The translations under genes and the position numbers were made by a program. The notes beneath the pieces were generated by a model. The model was given only the letters and a program-made list of their open reading frames with translations. It was not told the origin of the DNA and did no database searches. Positions 17,950 to 25,027 of a stretch of DNA of 64,000 nt are shown one piece after another. Source of the DNA: Paenisporosarcina sp. OV554 (GTDB taxonomy: Bacteria; Bacillota; Bacilli; Bacillales_A; Planococcaceae); the NCBI RefSeq assembly GCF_003058165.1, contig NZ_QBUC01000002.1, positions 1-64,000 on the forward strand, read 5' to 3'. Positions within the stretch are counted from its first letter, which is position 1, and each line of letters opens with the position of its first letter.

Positions 17950-17992
17950 AAAAAAAAGAAGAATGGGGAAGTGACAACGTCATTTCTCCCAT
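17950..17992 (-). terminator. Terminator of the amino acid ABC operon
   Basis: On the minus strand ATGGGAGAAATGAC pairs with GTCACTTCCCCAT using G-U pairs, followed by TCTTCTTTTTTT. Confidence 0.65.
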
Positions 17993-18027
17993 CCTACTTT
18001 TATTCAATGAAATCTTATTTTGTGAAG

Positions 18028-18750
18028 TTATAATATTTTATCAAGGAAGTCTTTGGCTCTAGCTGTTTTAGGTTGGCTAAAAAATTCAACTGGGTTGCCT
18101 TCTTCTAGTAAAACACCGTGATCGAGGAACAGAATGCGGTCTGCAACTTCACGAGCAAAGCCCATTTCGTGGGTTACCACGACCATTGTCATACCGGATT
18201 TTGCGAGATCTTTCATGACGTCCAAAACCTCTTTTACCATCTCAGGATCTAGGGCTGAAGTTGGTTCGTCAAACAACATGAGTTCAGGTTCCATCGCAAG
18301 CGCACGAGCGATTGCGACACGTTGCTTTTGGCCACCAGATAAACTATTTGGATAAGCTGCTTCTTTCTCTGATAAGCCAACTCTTTTTAGCAATTCACGA
18401 GCTTTTTCCTGAGCAACTTGTTTATTCACACCCTTCGCTTTCAAAGGCGCATATGTTAAGTTTTCAAGTACTGTTAAGTGAGGGAACAGATGAAAATGTT
18501 GAAATACCATTCCTATACGTTGACGCATTTTGTTTACGGGTGTTTTTGAATCGGTTAAGTCCTGTTGATCAAACACTATTTTTCCAGAGGTCGGTGTTTC
18601 CAACATATTCATGCAACGGAGAAACGTAGATTTTCCAGAGCCTGAAGGACCAATGATAGAAACGACTTCACCTTGGGCAATTTCTGTAGAAATATTACGT
18701 AATACTTCGTTGTTGCCAAATTTTTTGGTGAGATTATCAACTTTGATCAC
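18028..18750 (-). CDS. Polar amino acid ABC transporter, ATP-binding protein
   Basis: A 240-residue ATPase of the GlnQ/HisP class: Walker [10 protein letters not shown] (about residues 33-41), Q-loop in [18 protein letters not shown], signature [18 protein letters not shown], Walker [15 protein letters not shown] and H-loop [10 protein letters not shown]. It drives import through the permease encoded just upstream, whose 3' end it overlaps by 14 bp. Third gene of a binding protein-permease-ATPase operon read on the minus strand. Confidence 0.93.
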   Translation of the reverse strand: MIKVDNLTKKFGNNEVLRNISTEIAQGEVVSIIGPSGSGKSTFLRCMNMLETPTSGKIVFDQQDLTDSKTPVNKMRQRIGMVFQHFHLFPHLTVLENLTYAPLKAKGVNKQVAQEKARELLKRVGLSEKEAAYPNSLSGGQKQRVAIARALAMEPELMLFDEPTSALDPEMVKEVLDVMKDLAKSGMTMVVVTHEMGFAREVADRILFLDHGVLLEEGNPVEFFSQPKTARAKDFLDKIL

Positions 18751-19402
18751 TAACCTTCAACCTCCTTTCAAGCACTTTACCAATCGTGGAAAGACCAAAG
18801 ACCATAATCCAATAGATTAAACCGACGAAAAGCAATGGTTCAAAATTTCGATAAATATCCGCACCGACCACTTGTGCACGACGCATTAGATCTAACACGG
18901 AGATGGTTGAAACAAGTGCCGACTCTTTTGTTAGTGTAATCACTTCATTCATTAGTGATGGTAGAATATTTTTTAAAGCTTGCGGTAAAATGATGTCTTT
19001 CATCATTTGTCTATAAGGAACACCCAATGCCATGGCCGCTTCTGTTTGCCCTTTATCCACAGCTTGAATCCCAGCGCGAATAATTTCGGAAATGTAGGCA
19101 GCAGAGTTCAAACCAAAAGCTAGAACAGCTGATAGGAATGGTGATATATCATAGCCGGTCAGTTGAGGGATGGCGAAATAGAAGGTCATTAACTGAAGAA
19201 TTAATGGTGTCCCTCGAAAAATGGAAGTATAGGCAATAGCAAACCAATTTAAAGGTTTTATATTACTAATCTTACATAAGGCCAAAAGTGTCCCTAAAAT
19301 AAATCCTACGATTAATGCAACTGCAACAAATTTTAACGTTACCCAAATTCCTTCTAACATAAAAGGAATATAAGGCGTGATTTGACTAAAGTCTAAATTC
19401 AT
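18737..19402 (-). CDS. Polar amino acid ABC transporter, permease
   Basis: A 221-residue inner membrane permease of the HisM/GlnP type. It has about five helices and the ATPase-contact EAA loop in [20 protein letters not shown] (about residues 137-156), followed by [28 protein letters not shown] is typical of the family. With only one permease gene in the operon, a homodimer is expected. It lies 72 bp after the binding protein gene. Confidence 0.92.
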   Translation of the reverse strand: MNLDFSQITPYIPFMLEGIWVTLKFVAVALIVGFILGTLLALCKISNIKPLNWFAIAYTSIFRGTPLILQLMTFYFAIPQLTGYDISPFLSAVLAFGLNSAAYISEIIRAGIQAVDKGQTEAAMALGVPYRQMMKDIILPQALKNILPSLMNEVITLTKESALVSTISVLDLMRRAQVVGADIYRNFEPLLFVGLIYWIMVFGLSTIGKVLERRLKVSDQS

Positions 19403-19474
19403 GCCTTACACCTCATTTCTATATTTTTCTATCAATTTGTATTCTCAATCATATAAACGGAAACTTATGACTTC

Positions 19475-20251
19475 TTACTCTTCGCTTAACCATTTGTCTT
19501 TCATTTCTTGAAGTTTTCCATTTTCTTCTGCTTCTTTCAAGACAGCATTAACCTTTTCTACTAAATCACTGCCTTTAGGGAATGCAATACCCATTCCTGG
19601 TGAACTTGTAGTCGGATCATCAAATCCTTCTAAATCTTGTTCAGCGATATATCCTTTTGCAACAGCTTTATCCATATAAGCAGCATCAATGCGGTTTGAC
19701 AGTAACTCTTGGATTAATACGTTTGCGTTATCAACAGCTTTGATTTCAATATCAACGGTTTCAGCCTTAATTTTTTTAGCACCATCTTCTTGAATAGTCC
19801 CAAGTTGAACGCCAATCGTTTTACCTTTTAAATCTTCAATTGATTTAAGCTTTGAATCTTTTAATGTAATTAACATTTCCCCAGAATGGTTATATTCAGT
19901 GGAGAAATCAACGTTCTCCTTACGTTTATCTGTAGCGGACATACCGGAAAGAACCATATCAACTCGATCATTTTGCAAAGCGCCAATTAAACCATCAAAT
20001 TTCATATCATTAATTTTAAGTTCGTATCCTAATTCATCTGCAATGTAGTTGGCTAGATCAATATCAAAACCTTCAAATTCACCAGCAGTGTCTCTCGATT
20101 CAAATGGCGGGAAGTCTGCCGAAGTAGCCATTTCTAACACTTTTTTGTCACCAGTATCTGCTGTATCTTTGTCTTGTGCGTTATTATCTCCACATGCAGC
20201 AAGTAACATCGTTGCTAATGCAAGAGATCCAATTAAATTCCATTTCTTCAT
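19475..20251 (-). CDS. Polar amino acid ABC transporter, substrate-binding lipoprotein
   Basis: A 258-residue family 3 solute-binding lipoprotein. The signal peptide ends in the lipobox LAAC near residue 20. Family marks are EMATSADFPPFE, FDIDLANYIADELGYEL, DRVDMVLSGMSATDKRKENV and GKTIGVQLGTIQEDGA. It resembles Bacillus ArtP (arginine) more than TcyA, so a basic or polar amino acid ligand is the best guess, not shown by sequence. ATG at 20251 follows GGGGAGGAAT. A likely promoter lies 59 bp upstream. Confidence 0.92.
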   Translation of the reverse strand: MKKWNLIGSLALATMLLAACGDNNAQDKDTADTGDKKVLEMATSADFPPFESRDTAGEFEGFDIDLANYIADELGYELKINDMKFDGLIGALQNDRVDMVLSGMSATDKRKENVDFSTEYNHSGEMLITLKDSKLKSIEDLKGKTIGVQLGTIQEDGAKKIKAETVDIEIKAVDNANVLIQELLSNRIDAAYMDKAVAKGYIAEQDLEGFDDPTTSSPGMGIAFPKGSDLVEKVNAVLKEAEENGKLQEMKDKWLSEE

Positions 20252-20309
20252 TGTGTATAATTCCTCCCCAGAGTGTATGTTTATGCGTTAAGGGAAGTGT
20301 ATCACTATT

Positions 20310-20338
20310 TTTATAAGGTGTGAAGCATTTTTATACAA
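20310..20338 (-). promoter_or_regulatory. Promoter of the amino acid ABC operon
   Basis: On the minus strand TTGTAT (20338-20333), a 17-bp spacer and TATAAA (20315-20310). Confidence 0.45.
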
Positions 20339-20464
20339 AAAATAAAAGTTGTAATTTTCTGAATTCTTTTGAGTTTTTATGCATATGAAAGGTTTGATGG
20401 AATTAGTTTTATTGTACTAATGTAGTGGTGTGAAGACAAATATATATTGATCAAATATATTATG

Positions 20465-20600
20465 CCCATTCAAGTGATGTTTTCGATCATTCATTCATTG
20501 TTTCTGCCCATTCTTTTAACATTTTCGCCCATTCAAAAGTATTTTAGACCGTTCAAGTGATGTTTCCACCCATTCGCCTGGAGACGGACACTTCTTCTTC
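20465..20600. repeat. Intergenic 21-bp periodic array, family B, copy 1
   Basis: Six degenerate units built on CCATTC followed by a T-rich stretch. The conserved C falls at 20467, 20488, 20509, 20530, 20550 and 20571, steps of 21, 21, 21, 20 and 21. The last unit reads CCATTCGCCTGGAGACGGAC. The array lies between the ABC transporter operon and the DUF2619 gene. A second array with nearly the same closing unit is at 55126-55208. Confidence 0.75.
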
Positions 20601-20815
20601 TCCATAAACACACTCTCAATAGAGAACGATCTTTCAATGTTCAATGAATATGGCGTTGAATAACTACTGATATTACGGGATTAGACATACACTTTAGGAA
20701 GAAGCACTCTAAAGGGGGATAGGGGTAGAAGGATATAAGGTTTAGTTACATAGAAATATCGAATAAATGGTAGAGGATGATATAAGTCTTTAATATTGAA
20801 AAGGCACTTCTGTTT

Positions 20816-21058
20816 ATGATTGTGTTACGACTTTTTGGAGGTAGTCTCGAGGTAACAGCTGCGTTATTAATGCTGAAATTTAATGATTTAGAAAAAGCTT
20901 TTTATATCAATACGTTACTAGCCTTAGTAGGTCCTTGTATATTAATCCTTACAACTGGAATCGGATTAGTAGGCCTAGCTGATAAAATCCCATTAACAAA
21001 AATGATTTGTCTCTTTAGTGGAATCTTGCTCATTCTGTTTAGTTTGAGATCCAATTGA
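20816..21058 (+). CDS. DUF2619 (YqhV-like) membrane protein
   Basis: An 80-residue protein with three predicted membrane helices. LRLFGGSLEVTAALLMLKFN, NTLLALVGPCILILTTGIGL and LFSGILLILFSLR match the layout of Bacillus YqhV (DUF2619). ATG at 20816 follows AAAAGG about 10 bp upstream, a modest site. In Bacillus the relative lies near the spoIIIA operon; here it stands alone. Function is unknown. Confidence 0.65.
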   Translation: MIVLRLFGGSLEVTAALLMLKFNDLEKAFYINTLLALVGPCILILTTGIGLVGLADKIPLTKMICLFSGILLILFSLRSN

Positions 21059-21097
21059 AAGAGTGTGTCATACAATATCTCAATGAATATAAGAAAA

Positions 21098-21132
21098 AGG
21101 ACCAATTCAGTTAAAATAACTGATTGGTCCTT
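21098..21132. terminator. Bidirectional terminator
   Basis: AAGGACCAAT-TCAGTTA pairs with TAACTGATTGGTCCTT, with one bulged base. It lies between the convergent DUF2619 and BsuPI genes, with A/T runs on both sides. Confidence 0.75.
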
Positions 21133-21169
21133 ATTTTTATACATGTAATATACAATTTTTACAGTAAGC

Positions 21170-21901
21170 TTATTCACTTGTCACAGATTGAATAACTTTT
21201 TGTCCGTCGATGATGACATAAGAAATAGTGATTTTTGTGCCTTCTTTTAAGTCTTCAAAATCAGGTTTTACTACTTCAGATAATCTCATGGCTTCCGGTT
21301 CATTTTGTTCATTTGTCACTTCAATTGAGTTTAAATCCTGAAGTCCTACATAGGTAACAGTAGCTTCCTCCACTTTTAATTTACCATTTGTTGAGCTTGA
21401 ATCATCATTTACCGGTCCGTCCCATATCACTTTCGTAGATGCTTTCCAATCCTCTGCCTCATTGGCAGTTGACCATGCATTAAGCGTATAAGTTCCTGCT
21501 GGTAATTTAGATAGACCTTCTGTTGCGTCAATTTCCATCTCTAAGATTTCGCCGGGTTTTAGTGTTTTTTCTTGTAACATTTGTGTATACATCTTGTTTT
21601 TTGAATCTTGATAAACAACCGTTCCTTCACTATCAATTAGTTGATAATCGAAAAACATTGAACTATTCATCGACAAGGTAACATCTTCTGTTTTATCGTT
21701 TTTAAGTTGAAATATATATTGATGATTTCCATTCACTTCTTTTGTAAGCGCCGGAACAATAGAGCCAGCTACAATTCCATTATTTTCATTCTCAGAGCCT
21801 GTGTTGGCATCTTCATTTTCAGTTGTGTTTGCCGCTGTTCCACAACCTGCTAAAGCGATAGCGATAACCGCTGTCGATAGCACTTTCACAATCTTTTTCA
21901 T
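21170..21901 (-). CDS. BsuPI-domain lipoprotein
   Basis: About 243 residues. A signal peptide ends in the lipobox LAGC near residue 19 and leads into an Asn/Glu/Thr-rich linker. The middle has the BsuPI (intracellular proteinase inhibitor) fold pattern: YIFQLKNDKTEDVTLSMNSS, FDYQLIDSEGTVVYQ, TLKPGEILEMEID and LPAGTYTLNAWST (about residues 65-165). The C-terminal 70 residues form a separate unknown domain. ATG at 21901 is chosen because AAGGGTGG lies 8 bp upstream; a GTG at 21913 overlaps it. The protein would sit on the outer face of the membrane, so protease inhibition inside the cell is unlikely. Confidence 0.8.
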   Translation of the reverse strand: MKKIVKVLSTAVIAIALAGCGTAANTTENEDANTGSENENNGIVAGSIVPALTKEVNGNHQYIFQLKNDKTEDVTLSMNSSMFFDYQLIDSEGTVVYQDSKNKMYTQMLQEKTLKPGEILEMEIDATEGLSKLPAGTYTLNAWSTANEAEDWKASTKVIWDGPVNDDSSSTNGKLKVEEATVTYVGLQDLNSIEVTNEQNEPEAMRLSEVVKPDFEDLKEGTKITISYVIIDGQKVIQSVTSE

Positions 21902-22121
21902 CCTATAGACCACCCTTCATTTATACCAATTAGACCGTTTAATGTGGAGAAGAGTTACACTTGAATTTAATAAATTATGGAAAATGGAGATGAAATTGCA
22001 TCTTCAGCCGCTTTATATGTAAATCAAGATGACGCTTCTTGCAGGGTGTGGCATTTGGGATTTAGTTCGTTGCTGTTTTATAGTAGGTTTATTGCATAAG
22101 GATATTGAGGGAGGAAAGTCG

Positions 22122-22787
22122 ATGTATTCAAAATCTCAGTATGTTTTTCAGGAAGGTAAGCCAGTTTTAGCGATTGTACGTAATTATGGTGTGGATGATT
22201 TTGATGGCTTGATTGAGATTCAACGGGAAAGTTTCCCGCCACCTTTTCCTTCCGAGTTGTGGTGGAATCGGGAACAACTGTTGAGTCATGTGAAGCACTA
22301 TCCGAAAGGGGCTATTTGTGTAGAAATTGATGGTGAGCTTGTGGGGTCAATAACAGGGTTATTGGTGGATTTCGATTCGGAAAATCCCTTGCATACATGG
22401 GAAGAAGTAACGGATTCAGGATATATTCGTACGCATCGGCCAGAAGGTAAGACTTTGTATATTGTCGATGTTAGCGTTAAGCCTGCTTTTCGTAAGTTGG
22501 ATCTTGGAAAGCTTTTGATTCAGTCAATGTATGAGAGAGTGGTTGAGGATAGGTTAGACCGTGTGCTAGGGGGAGGACGAATGTCTGGATATCATCTGCA
22601 TGCAGATGAACTTTCGCCAGAGAGTTATGTGGAAGCAGTCGTGGCGGGAGAGTTACGAGACCCGGTCATTTCATTCTTACTACGATGCGGTCGAACACCA
22701 GTCGCGTTGGTACCGAATTATTTGGAGGATGAAGAGTCATTGAATTATGGGTTGTTGATGGAATGGAGAAATCCGTTTATAGATTGA
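22122..22787 (+). CDS. GNAT-family N-acetyltransferase
   Basis: A 221-residue acetyltransferase-fold protein. The N-terminal part (AIVRNYGVDDFDGLIEIQRE) and VEIDGELVGSITGLLVDF lead to the core LYIVDVSVKPAFRKLDLGKLLIQSMYE, where R-K-L-D-L-G-K replaces the usual Q/RxxGxG/A acetyl-CoA loop. The C-terminal part (SGYHLHADELSPESYVEAVV, RCGRTPVALVPNYL) resembles GNAT domains found joined to nitrilase-type hydrolases. ATG at 22122 follows GGGAGGAAAG; the frame is open for 31 codons upstream but without a ribosome site. The substrate is unknown. Confidence 0.8.
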   Translation: MYSKSQYVFQEGKPVLAIVRNYGVDDFDGLIEIQRESFPPPFPSELWWNREQLLSHVKHYPKGAICVEIDGELVGSITGLLVDFDSENPLHTWEEVTDSGYIRTHRPEGKTLYIVDVSVKPAFRKLDLGKLLIQSMYERVVEDRLDRVLGGGRMSGYHLHADELSPESYVEAVVAGELRDPVISFLLRCGRTPVALVPNYLEDEESLNYGLLMEWRNPFID

Positions 22788-22799
22788 GGGAAGTGCAAA

Positions 22800-22832
22800 G
22801 AAAAGGACCTTCCCGCTGAGGAGAGGTCCTTT
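22800..22832 (-). terminator. Terminator of the YvrJ gene
   Basis: AAAGGACCT pairs with AGGTCCTTT; on the minus strand it ends in a T run. It would serve the YvrJ gene and, from the other side, the GNAT gene. Confidence 0.7.
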
Positions 22833-22835
22833 CAG

Positions 22836-22964
22836 TTATGTGGTCTTCAACGAAATCAAGGCCTCGTGAATCATTTGAAGTTTTGTTTCGACGCGATGCA
22901 TTAAATAGAATGACACGAAAATCGGAAATCCTACTTCTTGGATTACGGTCAACCATTCGTTCAT
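22836..22964 (-). CDS. YvrJ-family small protein
   Basis: A 42-residue minus-strand gene whose ATG at 22964 follows AAAGGAGGAACC. The product has a hydrophobic helix (WLTVIQEVGFPIFVSFYLM) then a polar helix (HRVETKLQMIHEALIS), the signature of the YvrJ family. These tiny membrane proteins are often next to DUF1659 and DUF2922 genes, as here, although a 33-bp minisatellite element separates them in this genome. Function is unknown. Confidence 0.85.
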   Translation of the reverse strand: MNEWLTVIQEVGFPIFVSFYLMHRVETKLQMIHEALISLKTT

Positions 22965-23056
22965 AAGTGGTTCCTCCTTTCCAAAAATGGCTGCGCACAA
23001 TGTAACTTGTGGCAGCCATTTTAAAAATTATAAAAATGTATCGACTAACGATTAAA

Positions 23057-23632
23057 GTACCTGTCTAGCTCCAAGCGCCAGCTCGCACCTCAGCTTGGGT
23101 CCACAGGGTTTGGGTCATGAAAGCGTTGCGACAGGACGTCGCGAACATAGCCTTCCTTCCATAACCACGCGAAAGTAGGCTTTCGCATCGTTTCTTGCTC
23201 CTGCGGTTACTCGTCGCAAAGGGAACCATGCTCCTGCGGTTACTCGTCGCAAAGGGAACCATGCTCCTGCGGTTACTCGTCGCAAAGGGAACCATGCTCC
23301 TGCGGTTACTCGTCGCAAAGAGAACCATGCTCCTGCGGTTACTCGTCGCAAAGGGAACCATGCTCCTGCGGTTACTCGTCGCAAAGGGAACCATGCTCCT
23401 GCGGTTACTCGTCGCAAAGGGAACCATGCTCCTGCGGTTACTCGTCGCAAAGAGAACCTTGCTCCTGCGGTTACTCGTCGCAAAGGGAACCTTGCTCCTG
23501 CGGTTACTCGTCGCAAAGAGAACCTTGCTCCTGCGGTTACTCGTCGCAAAGGGAACCATGCTCCTGCGGTTACTCGTCGCAAAGGGAACCTTTCCAGTGC
23601 CAGTGTCGAGCTAGAGTGGCGCTTTCCGCTTT
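23057..23632. repeat. Hairpin-ended interspersed repeat element
   Basis: The element starts near CTGTCTAGCTCCAAGCGCC and ends at GGCGCTTTCCGCTTTTCTCC. The ends pair: AAGCGCCAGCTCG (23073-23085) with CGAGCT-5 nt-GGCGCTT (23607-23624). A further small hairpin (GCGAAAGtagGCTTTCGC) sits at 23169-23186. Repeats with similar ends are scattered through many Bacillaceae and Planococcaceae genomes (general recollection). It is GC-rich compared with its surroundings and holds the 33-bp array. It is inserted between the YvrJ and DUF2922 genes. Confidence 0.7.
23197..23591. repeat. 33-bp minisatellite, 12 units
   Basis: Twelve head-to-tail units of 33 bp beginning GCTCCTGCGGTTACTCGTCG, starting every 33 bp from 23197 to 23560. 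They are near identical; two sites vary: AAAGGG or AAAGAG, and CCAT or CCTT. Units 4, 8 and 10 have GAG; units 8, 9, 10 and 12 have CTT. Because 33 is a multiple of three, long frames stay open on both strands (11-residue repeats such as LLRLLVAKGTM). These have no proper ribosome sites and are treated as artefacts. There are no spacers, so this is not CRISPR. Confidence 0.9.
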
Positions 23633-23637
23633 TCTCC

Positions 23638-23847
23638 TTATAATTCAGTTACGGTACGTTCAACAATACGAGATTGGTAAGCAGAGACAAGATTCGCACC
23701 ATCTACGAAGAACGTGTTGCTTGCGAGTAATGCTTGCATGCCATTGTTAACTTCAGCAGCAGTTAAGTCCGCGCGAGGCTCATCAACAGAAATTGTGTAC
23801 TTTTTACCTTGAGCTGTATCAAACAGCATTTCTAATACTTTTGCCAT
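23638..23847 (-). CDS. DUF2922 family protein
   Basis: A 69-residue protein matching the DUF2922 pattern: KVLEMLFDTAQGKKYTISVD, PRADLTAAEVNNGMQALLAS and a C-terminal GANLVSAYQSRIVERTVTEL. ATG at 23847 follows AAAGGGGAA on the minus strand. It is read together with the DUF1659 gene 20 bp upstream. The pair, usually with YvrJ, is widespread in Firmicutes and of unknown function. Its stop codon is only a few bases from the end of the repeat element. Confidence 0.85.
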   Translation of the reverse strand: MAKVLEMLFDTAQGKKYTISVDEPRADLTAAEVNNGMQALLASNTFFVDGANLVSAYQSRIVERTVTEL

Positions 23848-23867
23848 TGGTTATTTCCCCTTTCTAA

Positions 23868-24086
23868 TTAGTTTTGGATGTTTCCAGTTTCAAGCTTTTC
23901 AGCAGCAAGTATTGGTCGGGAAGAGAATCCAGACAAAATATTTACGATCTCCCACAATTGATCACCAGTTGCGCTTTGCTTCACGTTTCGGTACGTTGAA
24001 GATTTCTTGATCACCTTACCATCAAGTGTCAAACCTGCATCAAACGTCAAACGAACCACGGCTTGCTTAAAGTCGATGATTGCCAT
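23868..24086 (-). CDS. DUF1659 family protein
   Basis: A 72-residue protein of the DUF1659 family: AVVRLTFDAGLTLDGKVIKK, STYRNVKQSATGDQLWEIV and a C-terminal stretch to GNIQN. ATG at 24086 follows AAAGGAGGTGG at proper spacing; the in-frame GTG at 24095 lies inside that site. It heads the DUF1659-DUF2922(-YvrJ) set. Function is unknown. Confidence 0.85.
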   Translation of the reverse strand: MAIIDFKQAVVRLTFDAGLTLDGKVIKKSSTYRNVKQSATGDQLWEIVNILSGFSSRPILAAEKLETGNIQN

Positions 24087-24186
24087 GTTTACCACCTCCT
24101 TTCATTGCTTATATAGAAAGGACGTGGAAAAAAGGAGACAAGATAAGAAACTATTTTTAAGAAGATGTATTTTAAAATAAAAATAA

Positions 24187-24226
24187 CTCATTTGGATACA
24201 CTCAACTAAATGAGATTCCAAATGAG
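24187..24226 (-). terminator. Terminator of the bioY-acyl-CoA operon
   Basis: CTCATTTGGA (24187-24196) pairs with TCCAAATGAG (24217-24226). On the minus strand the stem is followed by TTATTTTTATTTT. It lies 68 bp after the last gene of the BirA-box operon. Confidence 0.7.
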
Positions 24227-24293
24227 CTATTTACTGCTGAATCAATGGAACGACTGAATGATTCGGGTGATTGAACGTGCTTTCGAAAAGAGT

Positions 24294-24635
24294 TCACACC
24301 ATAATATATCCTTTGACAACCATCTTTCCTTCGCACATTCCCTCAACTTTAAATCCATTTGTTTCATGTTCAATGTGTAAAGTGACTAACTCTCCAACGT
24401 AGACAGGCGATAAAAACGCAAGTTCATATTCTTTTGGGAAATTGGTCGATGTTAACAGTCCGTTTGATAAGACACTCCACACTTTTGCAGTAGTCAGCAT
24501 TCCGTGAACGACTTTACCAGAAAAACCATACTTTTTCGCATAATTTTCATCCAAATGGATCGGATTATGATCGCCTGACAATTCAGCGTATCTTTTAACT
24601 TCTTGTTCTGTTATAAAAAATTGAAGTTCTTTCAT
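24294..24635 (-). CDS. MaoC-type hot-dog dehydratase, catalytic subunit
   Basis: A 113-residue single hot-dog protein. It carries the hydratase 2 motif SGDHNPIHLDENYAKKYGF with Asp22 and His27, the catalytic pair of (R)-specific enoyl-CoA hydratases, and VVHGML for the oxyanion helix. It would add or remove water at a 2-enoyl or 3-hydroxyacyl thioester. Its start overlaps the stop of the gene before it (ATGA), implying translational coupling. With that gene, which lacks the His, it may form a HadA-HadB-like heterodimer. Last gene of the BirA-box operon. Confidence 0.85.
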   Translation of the reverse strand: MKELQFFITEQEVKRYAELSGDHNPIHLDENYAKKYGFSGKVVHGMLTTAKVWSVLSNGLLTSTNFPKEYELAFLSPVYVGELVTLHIEHETNGFKVEGMCEGKMVVKGYIMV

Positions 24636-25027
24636 AAAATTTCACCTGACACTATATGTGAAATGCCACTAAAACAAAGATTTCCGGTCGTATCATATAA
24701 GAGAAGCGTTTGCTTACTGAATGTATACTTTTTACGCACAACCACATCTGTAAGTGAAATAACTCCCGTATAAGTTTCGTTGATAAACATTTGCTGATGG
24801 TTAATACACTGTTGCTTCCTATGAATAACCGGAGGTTTCATCAACCACGGAATTTCGAATGACTGATAAACAGTCATTGGCATTGCTGGGGGAATCGGAA
24901 TCGTTTGTAAACCGAATTTCCGCGCAGACTCTTCACTTTCATATATGGGATTAGAGTCACCTAGGATTCGGATATATTTTTGTACTTGTTCTTTATGAAA
25001 AATGAATGAAGTTTCTTTCGTTTTCAT
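24632..25027 (-). CDS. MaoC N-terminal-like hot-dog protein, likely non-catalytic subunit
   Basis: A 131-residue protein of the MaoC_dehydrat_N type. The motif region reads LGDSNPIYESEESARKFG: Asp24 is kept but the catalytic His position is Tyr29. PIPPAMPMTVYQ is the helix of the substrate tunnel. In mycobacterial HadA/HadB and eukaryotic counterparts such a half lines the acyl tunnel while its partner holds the active site. It overlaps both neighbours by ATGA junctions, so the three proteins are made in step. The substrate is unknown. Confidence 0.75.
   Translation of the reverse strand: MKTKETSFIFHKEQVQKYIRILGDSNPIYESEESARKFGLQTIPIPPAMPMTVYQSFEIPWLMKPPVIHRKQQCINHQQMFINETYTGVISLTDVVVRKKYTFSKQTLLLYDTTGNLCFSGISHIVSGEIL

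Noticed and set aside
22029-22121. 31-codon upstream extension of the GNAT protein with a lipobox-like LLAGC
   Set aside because: There is no ribosome site at 22029, while ATG 22122 follows GGGAGGAAAG; GNAT enzymes are cytoplasmic.
23197-23591. CRISPR-like array
   Set aside because: Units are contiguous with no unique spacers, and no cas genes are in the window.
23065-23614. Long open frames on both strands coding 11-residue repeats
   Set aside because: They arise because the 33-bp unit is a multiple of three without stops; there is no proper ribosome site, and the sequence is conserved at DNA level.
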